Below, one piece after another: positions 43,299-54,865 of a stretch of 64,000 bases of DNA (position 1 is its first letter; each line of letters begins with the position of its first letter). The stretch is from Dietzia natronolimnaea (GTDB lineage Bacteria; Actinomycetota; Actinomycetes; Mycobacteriales; Mycobacteriaceae): positions 62,001 to 126,000 of the forward strand of contig NZ_NTGA01000013.1 in assembly GCF_002289575.1 (NCBI RefSeq), given 5' to 3'. The notes beneath the pieces are model-generated. The model had not been told where the DNA came from and made no database searches. It was given only the letters and a program-made list of their open reading frames with translations. Both the position numbers and the translations under genes were made by a program.

Positions 43299-43304
43299 TA
43301 ACCT
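43299..43304 (+). promoter_or_regulatory. Leaderless -10 element TAACCT for the Rieske gene
   Basis: TAACCT ends 6 nt before ATG 43311. Confidence 0.5.
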
Positions 43305-43310
43305 GGGTTC

Positions 43311-43649
43311 ATGACGCAAGGGATCGTGGTCGCACGTGTCGGCGAGATCGACGACGGTACCGGGATCACGGTCCCGAAGGAGCGTGCCGGGACGATGGAC
43401 GACGTGGCCGTGTTCCACGACGGCGACCGGTACTACGCCCTCGACGACACCTGCACCCACGAGGAATCCGGTCTCGCCGATGGTTGGGTCGAGGACGGCT
43501 GCGTCGAGTGCCCGCTGCACGGCGCGCGGTTCCGTCTTGCCGACGGCGCCGTGTTGACGCCGCCGGCGTCGAGCGGCGTCGCCGCCCACACGGTGCGTGT
43601 GGAGGGTACTGACATCGTGCTGGTGCCGAACCCCGCTCGCCTCGCGTGA
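43311..43649 (+). CDS. Rieske [2Fe-2S] ferredoxin (dioxygenase-type)
   Basis: This 112-residue soluble Rieske protein has cluster ligands in DDTCTHEESGL (Cys-x-His) and ECPLHGARF (Cys-x-x-His). Such proteins carry electrons from a flavoprotein reductase to an aromatic-ring or other oxygenase. The next gene was such a reductase but is now broken. No oxygenase of the Rieske type is near; only a DUF2236 heme-type enzyme is. The ATG at 43311 has a leaderless promoter. The stop overlaps the reductase GTG (GTGA). Confidence 0.9.
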   Translation: MTQGIVVARVGEIDDGTGITVPKERAGTMDDVAVFHDGDRYYALDDTCTHEESGLADGWVEDGCVECPLHGARFRLADGAVLTPPASSGVAAHTVRVEGTDIVLVPNPARLA

Positions 43650-44202
43650 GCGGAGAGGACCCGACGGATGTCCTGATCGTCGGCGGCGGCGTCGCGGGGT
43701 ACACGACGGCCAGGACACTGCGGGACCTCGGGTATGACGGCCCGGTGACGATCATCGAGCAGGAGCCGTCGTGCGTGGATCATCCGCCCCTGTCGAAACG
43801 CGCCCTAGTCGAGGGCACCGCGAGGACCGAGCTGGAACTCGTTCCTGGCGGCGGCGTCCTGCCCGCGGCCGCGCATTGGGAGGCGGCACGGCTGGACGGG
43901 CAGGACGCTGCGGCCCGGCTGCTCGGACGAGCGCCGGCCCCGCGCGGTGCAGCCTGGTACTGGACGGACCGGTACGGCTCCCACATCGAGATCGTGGGCG
44001 ATCTCGTCGGCGAGGGCGTGGAGATCGTGCGCCCCGGGGTCGCGGTCTTCCGAGTGGAGGGCGCCGACTGGTCGGCGCGGCGACCGTCGATGATCCGATG
44101 ACCGTCCGCGCGGCGCGCCGCATCATCGACCGCGATGTGCGCGTAGACCGGGACGCGCTGGCTGATCCGTCGGTGTCGCTGCGCCGGATGCTCCGGTCCT
44201 GA
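43646..44202 (+). pseudogene. Ferredoxin reductase, broken by internal deletion and frameshift
   Basis: The N-terminus is a normal FAD-binding start (DVLIVGGGVAGYTTARTLRDLG and DHPPLSKRALVEG). After ~70 residues the sequence jumps to what is normally the C-terminal region (AWYWTDRYGSHIEIVGDL), so roughly 250 residues with the NAD-binding domain are missing. Further on, the frame changes near 44065-44075. The family ending, LVGAATVDDPMTVRAARRII to SLRRMLRS, continues in another frame to 44202, while the original frame stops at 44101. No functional reductase can be made. Confidence 0.85.
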
Positions 44203-44238
44203 GTCGCCGGGCGCCGGCGCGGAGCCGCCCCGCCCGGT

Positions 44239-45108
44239 TCAGCCCTTCGGAGCCCTCGCCCGGACCTTCTGATACGGGTGTTCAGTAGCGTGGGCGATTC
44301 CCGCGTCGACGAGGTCCTGCAGGGACGAATTCCTGCGGGCGACCGCGAGGAAACGAGCCGTGGTGCGCTGCGCCCGCGCCAGTCGCCGCTCGCTGCGGTT
44401 CTCAACGCCGTAGATCTGCCGCGCCCACAGGGGAAGCAGCGAGAGGATTCCGTCGAGCACCACGCCGGAGACCCAGTCCTTGGCGGGATTGTGGGTTCTG
44501 GCCGGGTGGCGCAGACCGAGCGCTGTCTGGGCGCCGAGATAATTCAGCGCCTTGTCCTTCTGCCCGGCGTCGATGAAGGCGTCCAGTTCGGCCTTCGTCT
44601 CGGGGTGGGGGCCAGGAACGTGCAATTTCTCGGCGACGAGCTGCTGTTCCTTGACGAAGGCATCCTGCTCGGCCGTACTGAGCTTCATGCCGAACCTCAG
44701 CGCACCTTCGAGCGAACCCCATATGAACGTGTACATGGTCCAGCGCTGCCACTCGGGCCACTTGGCCACCTCGACCTGTCCGGTCTCGGGATTGGTCCAG
44801 GTCGCGCGCTCATGGAGCATGTCCACGTGGGCGGTTGCGGCATCCACGTGAGCCTTGTCGCCGAAGGCGCAGGTCGTGATGAAATCGCCCGTGCGCTGGA
44901 ACCGGGCCTGGCCGGCCTCGGGACTCTCCGACGTGATCGAGACATGATCGAAATGATTGAGCATGCCCGTATCGAGAATCTGGAGGAGCAACGACGCAAC
45001 GGCGCCGAGTGACGCGCCCGAGTCGGAATAGACCTTCCACGTGGCACTGCCGGGGCCGAAGTACCCGTCATCTGCTCGGGCGGCATCCCTCGACGGGCGT
45101 GTGGTCAT
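44239..45108 (-). CDS. DUF2236 / MpaB-family oxygenase-like protein
   Basis: The 289-residue protein resembles the DUF2236 family, which includes heme b oxygenases such as latex-clearing protein and MpaB. Features are an N-terminal GPGSATWKVYSDSGASLGAV, HFDHVSITSESPEAGQARFQRTGDF and HVDMLHERATW (a candidate heme-ligand His). Conserved Trp/Tyr (KWPEWQRWTMYTFIWG) and the C-terminal helices are also present. There is no signal peptide. The natural substrate is unknown. The ATG at 45108 has GAGGAG 6 nt upstream. Base composition looks slightly less GC-rich than its neighbours. Confidence 0.78.
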   Translation of the reverse strand: MTTRPSRDAARADDGYFGPGSATWKVYSDSGASLGAVASLLLQILDTGMLNHFDHVSITSESPEAGQARFQRTGDFITTCAFGDKAHVDAATAHVDMLHERATWTNPETGQVEVAKWPEWQRWTMYTFIWGSLEGALRFGMKLSTAEQDAFVKEQQLVAEKLHVPGPHPETKAELDAFIDAGQKDKALNYLGAQTALGLRHPARTHNPAKDWVSGVVLDGILSLLPLWARQIYGVENRSERRLARAQRTTARFLAVARRNSSLQDLVDAGIAHATEHPYQKVRARAPKG

Positions 45109-45291
45109 CGGACACTCCTCGATTCTGCGGCAGCACTGTGTGCCAGCTTTCCATAAGTCCACGCTAATCCTGGGGATCCGCCCCTCAGGGGTAGGTCGGC
45201 TATTGCGCCCATCCCTGCCGGGGGCTCTCAGGGTCGAATATCAGGGTCGGCCCCCGATGTGGAAAGGCGGCCCGCCCACCACGATGGAGTC

Positions 45292-46509
45292 ATGTCCAGC
45301 TCCAGCACCCACGACGTCCCATCAGAGCTCCGCTCCCTGTGGCGGACCCGACCCGTCCGGACCCCGGACGACGCCAAGATCGCCGGCATCTGCGGTGGCT
45401 TCGGCCGACGCTACGGCGTGGACCCCGTCCTGTTCCGCATCGCCTTCGTGATCGCCGCACTCTGGGGCGGGGCCGGGGTGTTCCTGTACGCACTGTTGTG
45501 GCTGCTCCTACGCTCTGCCGGAGATGAGGCCTCCAAGGGGGAGGCGCTGATCGGGAGGGGCCGGGCATCCGGCTCCAAGATCACGGCGGTGATCCTCGTC
45601 GTCGTCGTCCTCCTCAGCGCACCGACGTTCGGCGGTTCCGGGGAGAGCCTCTTCGTGGGTGCCGGATTCCTCATCGCCATCGCCATGCTCGCGGGCTGGT
45701 ACGGACTCCACCGCCGCACCCCCGTGCCGCCCGCCGGGTGGTCCGAGGTGTCGGCCGTACGGCCACAGACAGCCCGGGCCGACTCCGGCCGCACCGCCGG
45801 GGCGTCTCAGGAACCGGGCTCAGGACCCGGCGCGCCCTACGGCCCGCCTGTCCCGCCCTCCTGGGACCCGCTGGGCGCCGCGCCGTTCGCCTGGGACCTG
45901 CCCGACCCCGGGGCCACGCCTCCGCCCGCGCCCGCACCGCCGCGCCCCCGGTCCCGGCTGACCAAGGTCACCCTCGGTCTGGCGCTCATCGCCGTGGCCG
46001 TGGCCGGTGGACTGGCCACGCTCGGCGGCGTGCTCTGGCTCGACGCGACGAGGATCGCCGCGATCGGACTCGCCGTGGTGGCCGGCGGGCTGCTCGTCGG
46101 CGCGGTCACCCGCAGAGGGCACGGACTGCTGGTCGTCGCCGGCCCGCTCGCCGGCTTCGTCCTGCTCGCCTCCCTGGTCCAGGTGCCCGAGGGCGGCTGG
46201 GAGGGCACCGGCGAGCAGCTGATCCAGATCACCGACCCCGCCCAGTTGGACGCCCCGATCAACCATCAGGTCGGCAGCCTCACCGTGGACATGCGCGAGC
46301 TGGAGTTGGACCGCGATCGCAGCTACAGCATCGCCAACAACGTCGGAGAAGTGCAGGTGCTGCTGCCCGACGGGGTCGCCGTGGAGACGAACTGCACCAC
46401 CGACGTCGGGAGCGTGGACTGCCCGACCGGCCTGTCCGGTGATGCCTCCGGCCCCGTCCTGACCCTCAGCGTGCACTCCGGCGTCGGCAGCATCATGGTG
46501 ACGCGATGA
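45292..46509 (+). CDS. PspC-domain membrane protein with LiaF-like C-terminal domain
   Basis: The 405-residue protein has a PspC domain (about 20-85: DDAKIAGICGGFGRRYGVDPVLFRIAFVIAAL). Several membrane helices are interrupted by a long Pro/Ala-rich cytoplasmic linker (about 145-220). The C-terminal beta domain (about 315-405, LDAPINHQVGSLTVDMRELEL to GVGSIMVTR) is of the LiaF/DUF2154 type. Such proteins inhibit or sense for LiaRS-like systems. In related genomes they lie directly beside the PspC kinase. The ATG at 45292 is preceded by CACGAT 6 nt upstream. The stop overlaps the next start. Confidence 0.85.
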   Translation: MSSSSTHDVPSELRSLWRTRPVRTPDDAKIAGICGGFGRRYGVDPVLFRIAFVIAALWGGAGVFLYALLWLLLRSAGDEASKGEALIGRGRASGSKITAVILVVVVLLSAPTFGGSGESLFVGAGFLIAIAMLAGWYGLHRRTPVPPAGWSEVSAVRPQTARADSGRTAGASQEPGSGPGAPYGPPVPPSWDPLGAAPFAWDLPDPGATPPPAPAPPRPRSRLTKVTLGLALIAVAVAGGLATLGGVLWLDATRIAAIGLAVVAGGLLVGAVTRRGHGLLVVAGPLAGFVLLASLVQVPEGGWEGTGEQLIQITDPAQLDAPINHQVGSLTVDMRELELDRDRSYSIANNVGEVQVLLPDGVAVETNCTTDVGSVDCPTGLSGDASGPVLTLSVHSGVGSIMVTR

Positions 46510-46982
46510 GCGACCGGCACACCGACGACCCGACAGATCACACAGACCACACCGACGACACGGACCACGACGAACCGCAACCCACCGGGAGCCCCGACAT
46601 GACCAGCCTGCACTCCGACACCACGCCCCGCCCCGACCAGCCGCTCCACGACCCGCTTCCCTACGGCTCCGGCGTCACCGACCCGCAGCAGTTCGGGTAC
46701 GGGACCTCCCCCGCGTACGGGGCCGCAGCCGGGTACGGGGCCGCCCCCGTGCACGGGATCCCGACCGGGTACGGGGTCGCCTACGAGACCGACGTAGCGA
46801 CGGATGCGGTCGCGCGGCGCGAGCGGTCCGGGTCGCCCGTGCTCGCGGTCGCCGGACTGCTCTCCCTCGGGGTCGCCGTGTGGGCGATCCTGGGCGCGCC
46901 GGTGATCACGACGACCGTGGTGATCGCCGCGTCACTCGTGCTGCTGGTCCTGGTCGGCCTGGCGATGGTCATCCGGCGCTGA
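46506..46982 (+). CDS. Membrane protein with His/Asp-rich and Tyr-Gly repeat N-terminus
   Basis: The 158-residue protein starts with a low-complexity Asp/Thr/His run (TDDPTDHTDHTDDTDHDE) that could bind metal. A Gly/Tyr/Ala repeat region follows (about 55-92: FGYGTSPAYG, GYGAAPVHG, GYGVAYE). Two hydrophobic helices (about 110-130 and 135-155) lie at the C-terminus. The ATG overlaps the PspC-protein stop (ATGA), so it belongs to the same envelope-stress operon. I know no defined family, but similar small proteins follow pspC in other actinobacteria. Confidence 0.7.
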   Translation: MSDRHTDDPTDHTDHTDDTDHDEPQPTGSPDMTSLHSDTTPRPDQPLHDPLPYGSGVTDPQQFGYGTSPAYGAAAGYGAAPVHGIPTGYGVAYETDVATDAVARRERSGSPVLAVAGLLSLGVAVWAILGAPVITTTVVIAASLVLLVLVGLAMVIRR

Positions 46983-47011
46983 CCCGCGCGCCGAGATGTC
47001 GCCGCCGGCCG

Positions 47012-48616
47012 TCACTCCCACTCGATGGTGCCCGGCGGCTTGCTGGTCACGTCCAGGACGACCCTGTTGACGTCCGGGACCTCGTTGGTGATGCGGCCCG
47101 AGATCAGCGCGAGGGTCTCGTACGGCACGCGCGTCCAGTCCGCGGTCATGGCGTCCTCGGAGCTCACCGGGCGCAGCACGATCGGGTGGCCGTAGGTGCG
47201 CCCGTCGCCCTGGACGCCCACAGAACGGACGTCGGCGAGCAACACGACCGGGCACTGCCACACCGAGGCGTCGAGCCCGGCCGCGGTCATCTCCTCGCGC
47301 ACGATCGCATCCGCCGCGCGCAGGGTCTCGAGCCGGTCCCGATCGACGGCCCCGACGATTCGGATGGCCAGACCCGGGCCAGGGAAGGGGTGCCGACCGA
47401 CGATCGCCTCCGGCAATCCGAGCTCCCGGCCCACGGCCCGGACCTCGTCCTTGAACAGCAGACGCAGCGGCTCCACCAGTGAGAACTCGATGTCGTCCGG
47501 CAGGCCGCCCACGTTGTGGTGGCTCTTGATGTTGGCCGTTCCCGCGCCCCCACCGGACTCGACGACGTCCGGGTAGAGGGTGCCCTGGACGAGGAAGTCG
47601 ACGGAGGCGGCGTCGTCACCCTGGAGTTCGAGGGCCTGGGTTACGGCACGCTCGAAGGACCGGATGAACTCGCGGCCGATGATCTTGCGCTTGGACTCGG
47701 GGTCGGTCACGCCGGCGAGGTGACCGAGGTAGGTCTCCGAATCGTCGAGTGTGATGAGGCGAGCACCGGTGGCGGCCACGAAATCGTTCTCCACCTGCTC
47801 CCGCTCGCCCGCGCGCAGCAGACCGTGGTCGACGAACACGCACGTGAGTCGGTCCCCGATGGCCTTCTGCACCAACGCGGCCGCGACCGCGGAGTCGACG
47901 CCACCGGACAGCCCGCAGATCGCCCGGCCGTCACCGATCTGCTCACGGACGGCCTCCACCAGCTGGTCCGCGATGTTGGACGCCGTCCACGTGGGTTCGA
48001 GGCCCGCGATCTCGGTGAGGAAGCGGGTGAGCACCTGCTGCCCGTGAGGCGAGTGCATGACCTCGGGGTGGTACTGGACGCCTGCCATCCGGCGTTCGGC
48101 GCACTCGAACGCCGCGACCGGGGCACCGGGGGACGTGGCCGTCACCGTGAACCCCTCGGGCGCCGTTGTGACCGCGTCACCGTGGCTCATCCACACCGGG
48201 TGGTGCTCGGGCAGTCCGGCGTGCAACAGGCCACCCGACACCGTCACGTCGGTGCGCCCGTACTCGCGGCTTCCCGTGTGCGCGACCTCGCCGCCCAGGG
48301 CGCCCGCCATGGACTGGAAGCCGTAGCAGATACCGAAGACCGGCACCCCCAGATCGAGCACCGCCGGGTCGAGAGCCGGGGCATCGTCGGCGTAGACGCT
48401 GGCCGGTCCACCGGACAGGATCAGGGCGACCGGGTCCTTGCCCCGGATCTCCTCCACCGTCGCCGTGTGCGGGATCACCTCGGAGTAGATCCTCGCCTCA
48501 CGCACCCGCCGCGCGATGAGCTGCGCGTACTGGGCACCGAAATCGACGACGAGGACGGGGCGGGGAACCGCTGCCTCGGCGGTGAACTGGGAGTCGGTTT
48601 GTGCGTTCTCGGCCAC
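47012..48616 (-). CDS. guaA: GMP synthase (glutamine-hydrolysing)
   Basis: It converts XMP to GMP using glutamine and ATP. The 534-residue protein has an N-terminal class I glutamine amidotransferase ([20 protein letters not shown], nucleophile Cys in VFGICYGFQ, His-x-Glu in [11 protein letters not shown]). The ATP pyrophosphatase domain has the P-loop LSGGVDSAV, and the C-terminal dimerisation domain ends in the invariant PPGTIEWE. The GTG at 48616 is supported by TAGACT 7 nt upstream. It shares the purine neighbourhood with guaB2 and guaB3. Confidence 0.97.
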   Translation of the reverse strand: MAENAQTDSQFTAEAAVPRPVLVVDFGAQYAQLIARRVREARIYSEVIPHTATVEEIRGKDPVALILSGGPASVYADDAPALDPAVLDLGVPVFGICYGFQSMAGALGGEVAHTGSREYGRTDVTVSGGLLHAGLPEHHPVWMSHGDAVTTAPEGFTVTATSPGAPVAAFECAERRMAGVQYHPEVMHSPHGQQVLTRFLTEIAGLEPTWTASNIADQLVEAVREQIGDGRAICGLSGGVDSAVAAALVQKAIGDRLTCVFVDHGLLRAGEREQVENDFVAATGARLITLDDSETYLGHLAGVTDPESKRKIIGREFIRSFERAVTQALELQGDDAASVDFLVQGTLYPDVVESGGGAGTANIKSHHNVGGLPDDIEFSLVEPLRLLFKDEVRAVGRELGLPEAIVGRHPFPGPGLAIRIVGAVDRDRLETLRAADAIVREEMTAAGLDASVWQCPVVLLADVRSVGVQGDGRTYGHPIVLRPVSSEDAMTADWTRVPYETLALISGRITNEVPDVNRVVLDVTSKPPGTIEWE

Positions 48617-48623
48617 GGGGTCG

Positions 48624-48629
48624 AGTCTA
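48624..48629 (-). promoter_or_regulatory. Leaderless -10 element TAGACT for guaA
   Basis: On the minus strand TAGACT ends 7 nt before the GTG at 48616. Confidence 0.55.
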
Positions 48630-48680
48630 GGCGCAGCCCGCCCGCAGCCGAACTCGGCCACGTCCGCCGGCCACCCGGAC

Positions 48681-50471
48681 TCACACGCGGGCGGGGGCAC
48701 CCCCACTGGAGACCCCGACGATCGGCAGACGCAGCGCGCCGGGCGCCGCCTCCGGGACGACCGGCGACGCGGGCGGTACCGGCTGCACCCGCACGTACGC
48801 CTCACCCTGCCGGGGCCGGGGATCGGCCTCACCCTTGTTGGGCCACAGCGACATGGCGCGCTCGGCCTGGGCGGTGATGCTCAGCGCCGGGTTGACGCCG
48901 AGGTTCGCGGAGATCGCGGAACCGTCGACGATATGCATGGTCGGGTAGTTCCAGACCCGGTGGTACGGGTCCACCACGCCCGATTCCGGGGAGTCGGAGA
49001 TCGCGCAGCCACCCAGGAAGTGCGCGGTCATCGGCATGTTGATGATGTCACCCCAGGTTCCACCGGCCACGCCGCCGATCTTCTCGGCGATCCGGCGGGT
49101 GGCCTCGTTGCCCTTGGGGATCCACGTCGGGTTGGGCTGGCCGTGGCCCTGTCTGCTGGAGACGTAGCGGAAAGGACCGAAGCGCTTCACGAAGGTCTGG
49201 AGCGAGTTGTCCAGGTTCTGCATGACGAGCACGATCACAGTCCGCTGGCTCCACCGGCGCTTGTTGACCAGCTTGAACAGTAGCGACGGCCGGCGACGCA
49301 GCTCGTTGGCGAGCGTGCGCCAGCGGGGGCCGTCGCCGTCACCGTCGGTCAGCAGGGTCTGGAGCACGGCTATGGCGTTGGAGCCCTTGCCGTACCGGAC
49401 GGGTTCGACGTGGGTGTCGGAACCGGGATGGAACGACGACGTGATGGCCACGCCCTCGGAGAAGTCCCGTTCCGGCGTGTACCTGTCCCCCATCGCCCCG
49501 AGGATCGACTCCGAGTTGGTGCGGGTCAGCCTGCCCAACGCGTTCGACAGCCGTGGCAGTGCGCCCTCGTCCTTGGCGTAGTGCAACAGATGCTGGGTGC
49601 CCCACGTCCCGGCTGCCACCACCACGTGCGAGGCGGTCACCGTTGTGATGCGCTTACCCCGCCGGGTCCAGGCGCCGGAGCGCTCGAGCGTCACCTCCCA
49701 GGTGCCGTCTCCGCGCTCGCGCAGTCCGCTGACCGTGGTCCGGTCCAGAACGCGGGCCCCGGCGCGCTCGGCCAGCCCGAGGTAGTTCTTGACCAGAGTG
49801 TTCTTGGCGCCGTGCCGGCAGCCCGTCATGCACTCGCCGCACTCGATGCAGGCCGTGCGGTCCGGGCCCACCCCGCCGAAGAAGGGGTCCGGGACCGTCT
49901 CACCCGGCTTGCCACGACCACCGGTCTTCTCGCCGAAGTAGACGCCGACCGGGGTGTAGACGAAGGTGTCCTCCGCCCCCATCTCCCTTGCGACCTCCTT
50001 GATGATCGTGTCGGAATGGGAATGCGTCGGGTTCGTGACCACCCCGAGCATCCGGCGACCCTGGTCATAGAACGGGGAGAGTTCAGCGTCCCAGTCCGTG
50101 ATGTGCGCCCACTGCGGGTCGTTGAAGAACGGGGCGTGCGGCTTGTAGAGGGTGTTGGCGTAGTTCAGGGAGCCGCCGCCCACGCCGGCACCCGCCATCA
50201 CCATCACATCGCGCAGCAGGTGGACGCGCTGCACTCCGAACAGCCCCAGTTTCGGCGCCCAGACGAACTTGTTGAGCCGCCAGGAGGTCTTGGCGAAGTC
50301 CGCGTCCTCGAAGCGACGACCCGCCTCGACCACCGTGACGCGGTAGCCCTTCTCGGTCAGACGCAGGGCCGTGACACTCCCGCCGAATCCGGACCCGATG
50401 ACGAGGACGTCCGTGTCGGTACTCCCGGTGGGGGCGGAGGTGGTCGAGGGCGACGGCGCCGATGTCGTCAT
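48681..50471 (-). CDS. choD: GMC-type oxidoreductase, ChoD-like (putative cholesterol oxidase)
   Basis: The 596-residue flavoprotein has an FAD motif [17 protein letters not shown] near residue 25, [14 protein letters not shown], and an unusual Cys cluster [17 protein letters not shown] typical of this GMC subgroup. The C-terminal [23 protein letters not shown] and [12 protein letters not shown] are conserved family segments. The mycobacterial counterpart, ChoD (Rv3409c), lies in the same place next to guaB3. Its role in steroid oxidation is doubtful in mycobacteria, so the substrate should be left open. The ATG at 50471 has GGGAG 7 nt upstream. Confidence 0.88.
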   Translation of the reverse strand: MTTSAPSPSTTSAPTGSTDTDVLVIGSGFGGSVTALRLTEKGYRVTVVEAGRRFEDADFAKTSWRLNKFVWAPKLGLFGVQRVHLLRDVMVMAGAGVGGGSLNYANTLYKPHAPFFNDPQWAHITDWDAELSPFYDQGRRMLGVVTNPTHSHSDTIIKEVAREMGAEDTFVYTPVGVYFGEKTGGRGKPGETVPDPFFGGVGPDRTACIECGECMTGCRHGAKNTLVKNYLGLAERAGARVLDRTTVSGLRERGDGTWEVTLERSGAWTRRGKRITTVTASHVVVAAGTWGTQHLLHYAKDEGALPRLSNALGRLTRTNSESILGAMGDRYTPERDFSEGVAITSSFHPGSDTHVEPVRYGKGSNAIAVLQTLLTDGDGDGPRWRTLANELRRRPSLLFKLVNKRRWSQRTVIVLVMQNLDNSLQTFVKRFGPFRYVSSRQGHGQPNPTWIPKGNEATRRIAEKIGGVAGGTWGDIINMPMTAHFLGGCAISDSPESGVVDPYHRVWNYPTMHIVDGSAISANLGVNPALSITAQAERAMSLWPNKGEADPRPRQGEAYVRVQPVPPASPVVPEAAPGALRLPIVGVSSGGAPARV

Positions 50472-50560
50472 GGTGGATCTCCCTGGTGATCGAGGTGTGG
50501 GTCACAGTACCCGAGCACCACGCACCTACCCGACAGTAGGGCCCGATTTGTCCACCGGCC

Positions 50561-51700
50561 TCAGGGGCGAACGGACAGGTCCACCTTCTGGAAGCCCTTC
50601 ACGTCCGAGTATCCGCACTTGGCCATCGCGCGGCGCAGACCACCCATCAGGTTCCGGGTCCCGTCCGGGGCACTCGTGGGCCCCTCCAGCACCTCGGCCA
50701 GGGGGGACAGGGCCGTCTCGTCGTCGATCTCCGCGACATGCCCCCGGGGGACCTTGGGGTGGGCGGAGACGGCGTCCCAGTACACACCCCGCCCCGGGGA
50801 CTCCAACGAGCCCGCCAGGAGCGGCCCCAGGACCACGGCGTCGGCACCACAGGCCACCGCACGGGCGATGTCGCCCGAGGTGTAGATATCACCGTCGGCC
50901 AGCACATGGACGTACCGGCCACCCGTCTCGTCCAGGTAGTCGCGTCGCGCGGCCGCCGCGTCGGCGATCGCGGTGGCCATGTGCACCTCCATCCCGAGCA
51001 CGGAGCCCGTCGTGGTGACCCCGTCGACGCCGCCGTAACCCACGATCACACCCGCCGCGCCCGTGCGCATGAGGTGCAGGGCGGTCTTGTAGTCCACCAC
51101 GCCGCCGGCGATCACGGGCACGTCGAGCCCGTGGATAAAGTCCTTCAGGTTCAGCGGTTCGTCCTCGCCGCTCACATGCTCGGCGGAGATGATCGTGCCC
51201 TGGACCACGAGCAGGTCGATCCCGGCGGCGATCAGGCCGGGCGTGAGCTCGCGGGCGTGCTGCGGAGACACCCGGACCGCGACGGTCGCACCCTCGTCGC
51301 GGATCCGTCGCACCGCCGCCGCGAGCAGCTCCCGGTCGATCGGGGCGCGGTGCAGCTCTTGGAGTCGAGCCACCGCGCGGTGGCCGGTCACGTCCTCGAG
51401 GGCGATCTCGCGCAACTCGTCGATCGCCGCCTCAGGATCCTCATGCCGCGCCCACAGGCCCTCGCCGTTGAGGACCGCCAGGCCACCCAGCCTCGAGAAC
51501 TCCACCGCCGATTCGGGTGAGACCACCGCGTCGGTCGGGTGGGTCATCACGGGCAGGTCCATCCGGTAGGCGTCGATCTGCCAGGACGTCGACACCTCCT
51601 TGGAACTGCGGGTGCGGCGGGAGGGCACGATGTCCACCTCGCCGAGCCCGTACATCCGTCGGGCCTCGCGACCCATTCCGATCTCCACGACGTTGCGCAC
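50561..51700 (-). CDS. guaB3: GuaB3 family IMP dehydrogenase-related protein
   Basis: The 379-residue TIM-barrel protein resembles IMP dehydrogenase but lacks the CBS domains. The catalytic Cys loop is not visible: where GuaB2 has GPGSICTTR, this protein has GGVDGVTTTGSVLGM. Family-specific motifs are MGREARRMYGLGEVDIVPSRRTR and the terminal AMAKCGYSDVKGFQKVDLSV. The function is unresolved in actinobacteria. The GTG at 51700 is 6 nt after the guaB2 stop, so it is co-transcribed with guaB2. Confidence 0.92.
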   Translation of the reverse strand: MRNVVEIGMGREARRMYGLGEVDIVPSRRTRSSKEVSTSWQIDAYRMDLPVMTHPTDAVVSPESAVEFSRLGGLAVLNGEGLWARHEDPEAAIDELREIALEDVTGHRAVARLQELHRAPIDRELLAAAVRRIRDEGATVAVRVSPQHARELTPGLIAAGIDLLVVQGTIISAEHVSGEDEPLNLKDFIHGLDVPVIAGGVVDYKTALHLMRTGAAGVIVGYGGVDGVTTTGSVLGMEVHMATAIADAAAARRDYLDETGGRYVHVLADGDIYTSGDIARAVACGADAVVLGPLLAGSLESPGRGVYWDAVSAHPKVPRGHVAEIDDETALSPLAEVLEGPTSAPDGTRNLMGGLRRAMAKCGYSDVKGFQKVDLSVRP

Positions 51701-51706
51701 GCGGCT

Positions 51707-53776
<2,070 letters not shown>

Positions 53777-53848
53777 GGGCGGGTTCGCGGCCCCGGGTCC
53801 CGCCCCGGGAATCGCACCCCCGGTGCGCGGTCTAGCCGGGTATCACAC

Positions 53849-54865
53849 CTAGCCCGTGGGTGGCGCGGTCGCCGGTGCACTGGTGGCCGCCGGTCCCGAG
53901 GTCGGGACCTGGGTCACGGTGGTCCGGGTCGGGGTCGGCGCCGGGGTGGTCCCTGCGACCTCGCCCGGGTTCGGACGGCCGGTGGTGGGCGCCAGGAAAT
54001 CCTGGATCCGCTGGGTGTCGACCGGTATCTGCAACGTCGTCGAGATCCGTAGCCCGTCCAACGGCAACGGGATGACCGGCATACCCGGCGGCGGCGGCGG
54101 GATGAGGTTCGTCGGCAGCGGCACGGGCACCCCGGGAACGAGAGTCGCGGGGCCCTGGCCCGGTCCGGGGGCCGGGGCGGGCGCCGGTTCGGGTGCGGGA
54201 GCGGGGGACGGTACCGAGGTGGGCGTGATCCGGCTCAGGTCGCGCCGGATGGCGTCGCGGCGCTTCATCAACTCGACGCGTTCCGAGGCGTCCGCGACCT
54301 CGTCCAGCCGGCCGGACACCTCGTCGAGGAGACGCTCGGCCCGCTCGCGATCACCTTCGCGAGCCGCCAGATCCGCTGCGGCCAGATGCTCGGTCAGGTC
54401 GCTGACCAACTCCACCTCCCCGGCACGGTCGGCGAAGATCGTCTTGGACACGCCCCACAGCGGGTCCCCCGGCATGGCACTGTGCGCGGCCACCGACAGG
54501 CCGCCGACGATCACGGCGGCCACCGCCGCGGCCCCGATCACCGCCTGCCACAACGCGGGACGTTGGCCGTGGTGGTGTTCATGGGACCTGGCCCAGCCCC
54601 GGCGGGGCCACAGGCGGGAGACGTTGGGTGCGAGTGCGACCCCGATCTCCTCATCTCCCGGCAGCTCGGGCAGGGGTGCGGAGTCGAGCTCCCCCCGCCA
54701 GTCGGCGAGCAGCGTCGCGAGGGTATCGGTGTCGGTGGGACGGCCGCCCGCCCCGAGGGCGTCGAGGAGCTGGTCGTCGCGCTCCACCGCCTCGGGGTCC
54801 GGGCCGTGCCCGTCGAGCGAGGCGGCGTCGTCACGGGTGCCGGGGCCGACTTCGTCGTCGTTCAT
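53849..54865 (-). CDS. rsdA: Anti-sigma-D factor RsdA
   Basis: The 338-residue protein has an N-terminal acidic cytoplasmic domain (1-90, VERDDQLLDALGAGG, LATLLADWRGELDSAPLPELP) that in mycobacteria binds SigD. A single transmembrane helix (about 105-128, LWQAVIGAAAVAAVIVGGLSVAA) follows. The extracellular DUF5667-like domain contains MPGDPLWGVSKTIFADRAGEVEL and SDLTEHLAAADLAAREGD, and a very Pro/Thr/Ala-rich tail ends the protein. Regulated proteolysis is expected to release SigD. The ATG at 54865 overlaps the sigD stop (ATGA), giving coupled synthesis. An ATG two codons upstream is possible. Confidence 0.9.
   Translation of the reverse strand: MNDDEVGPGTRDDAASLDGHGPDPEAVERDDQLLDALGAGGRPTDTDTLATLLADWRGELDSAPLPELPGDEEIGVALAPNVSRLWPRRGWARSHEHHHGQRPALWQAVIGAAAVAAVIVGGLSVAAHSAMPGDPLWGVSKTIFADRAGEVELVSDLTEHLAAADLAAREGDRERAERLLDEVSGRLDEVADASERVELMKRRDAIRRDLSRITPTSVPSPAPAPEPAPAPAPGPGQGPATLVPGVPVPLPTNLIPPPPPGMPVIPLPLDGLRISTTLQIPVDTQRIQDFLAPTTGRPNPGEVAGTTPAPTPTRTTVTQVPTSGPAATSAPATAPPTG

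Noticed and set aside
43311-45108. Rieske plus reductase plus DUF2236 as a new oxygenase system
   Set aside because: The reductase is a pseudogene and DUF2236 enzymes are not known to use Rieske donors, so a working three-part system is unlikely here.
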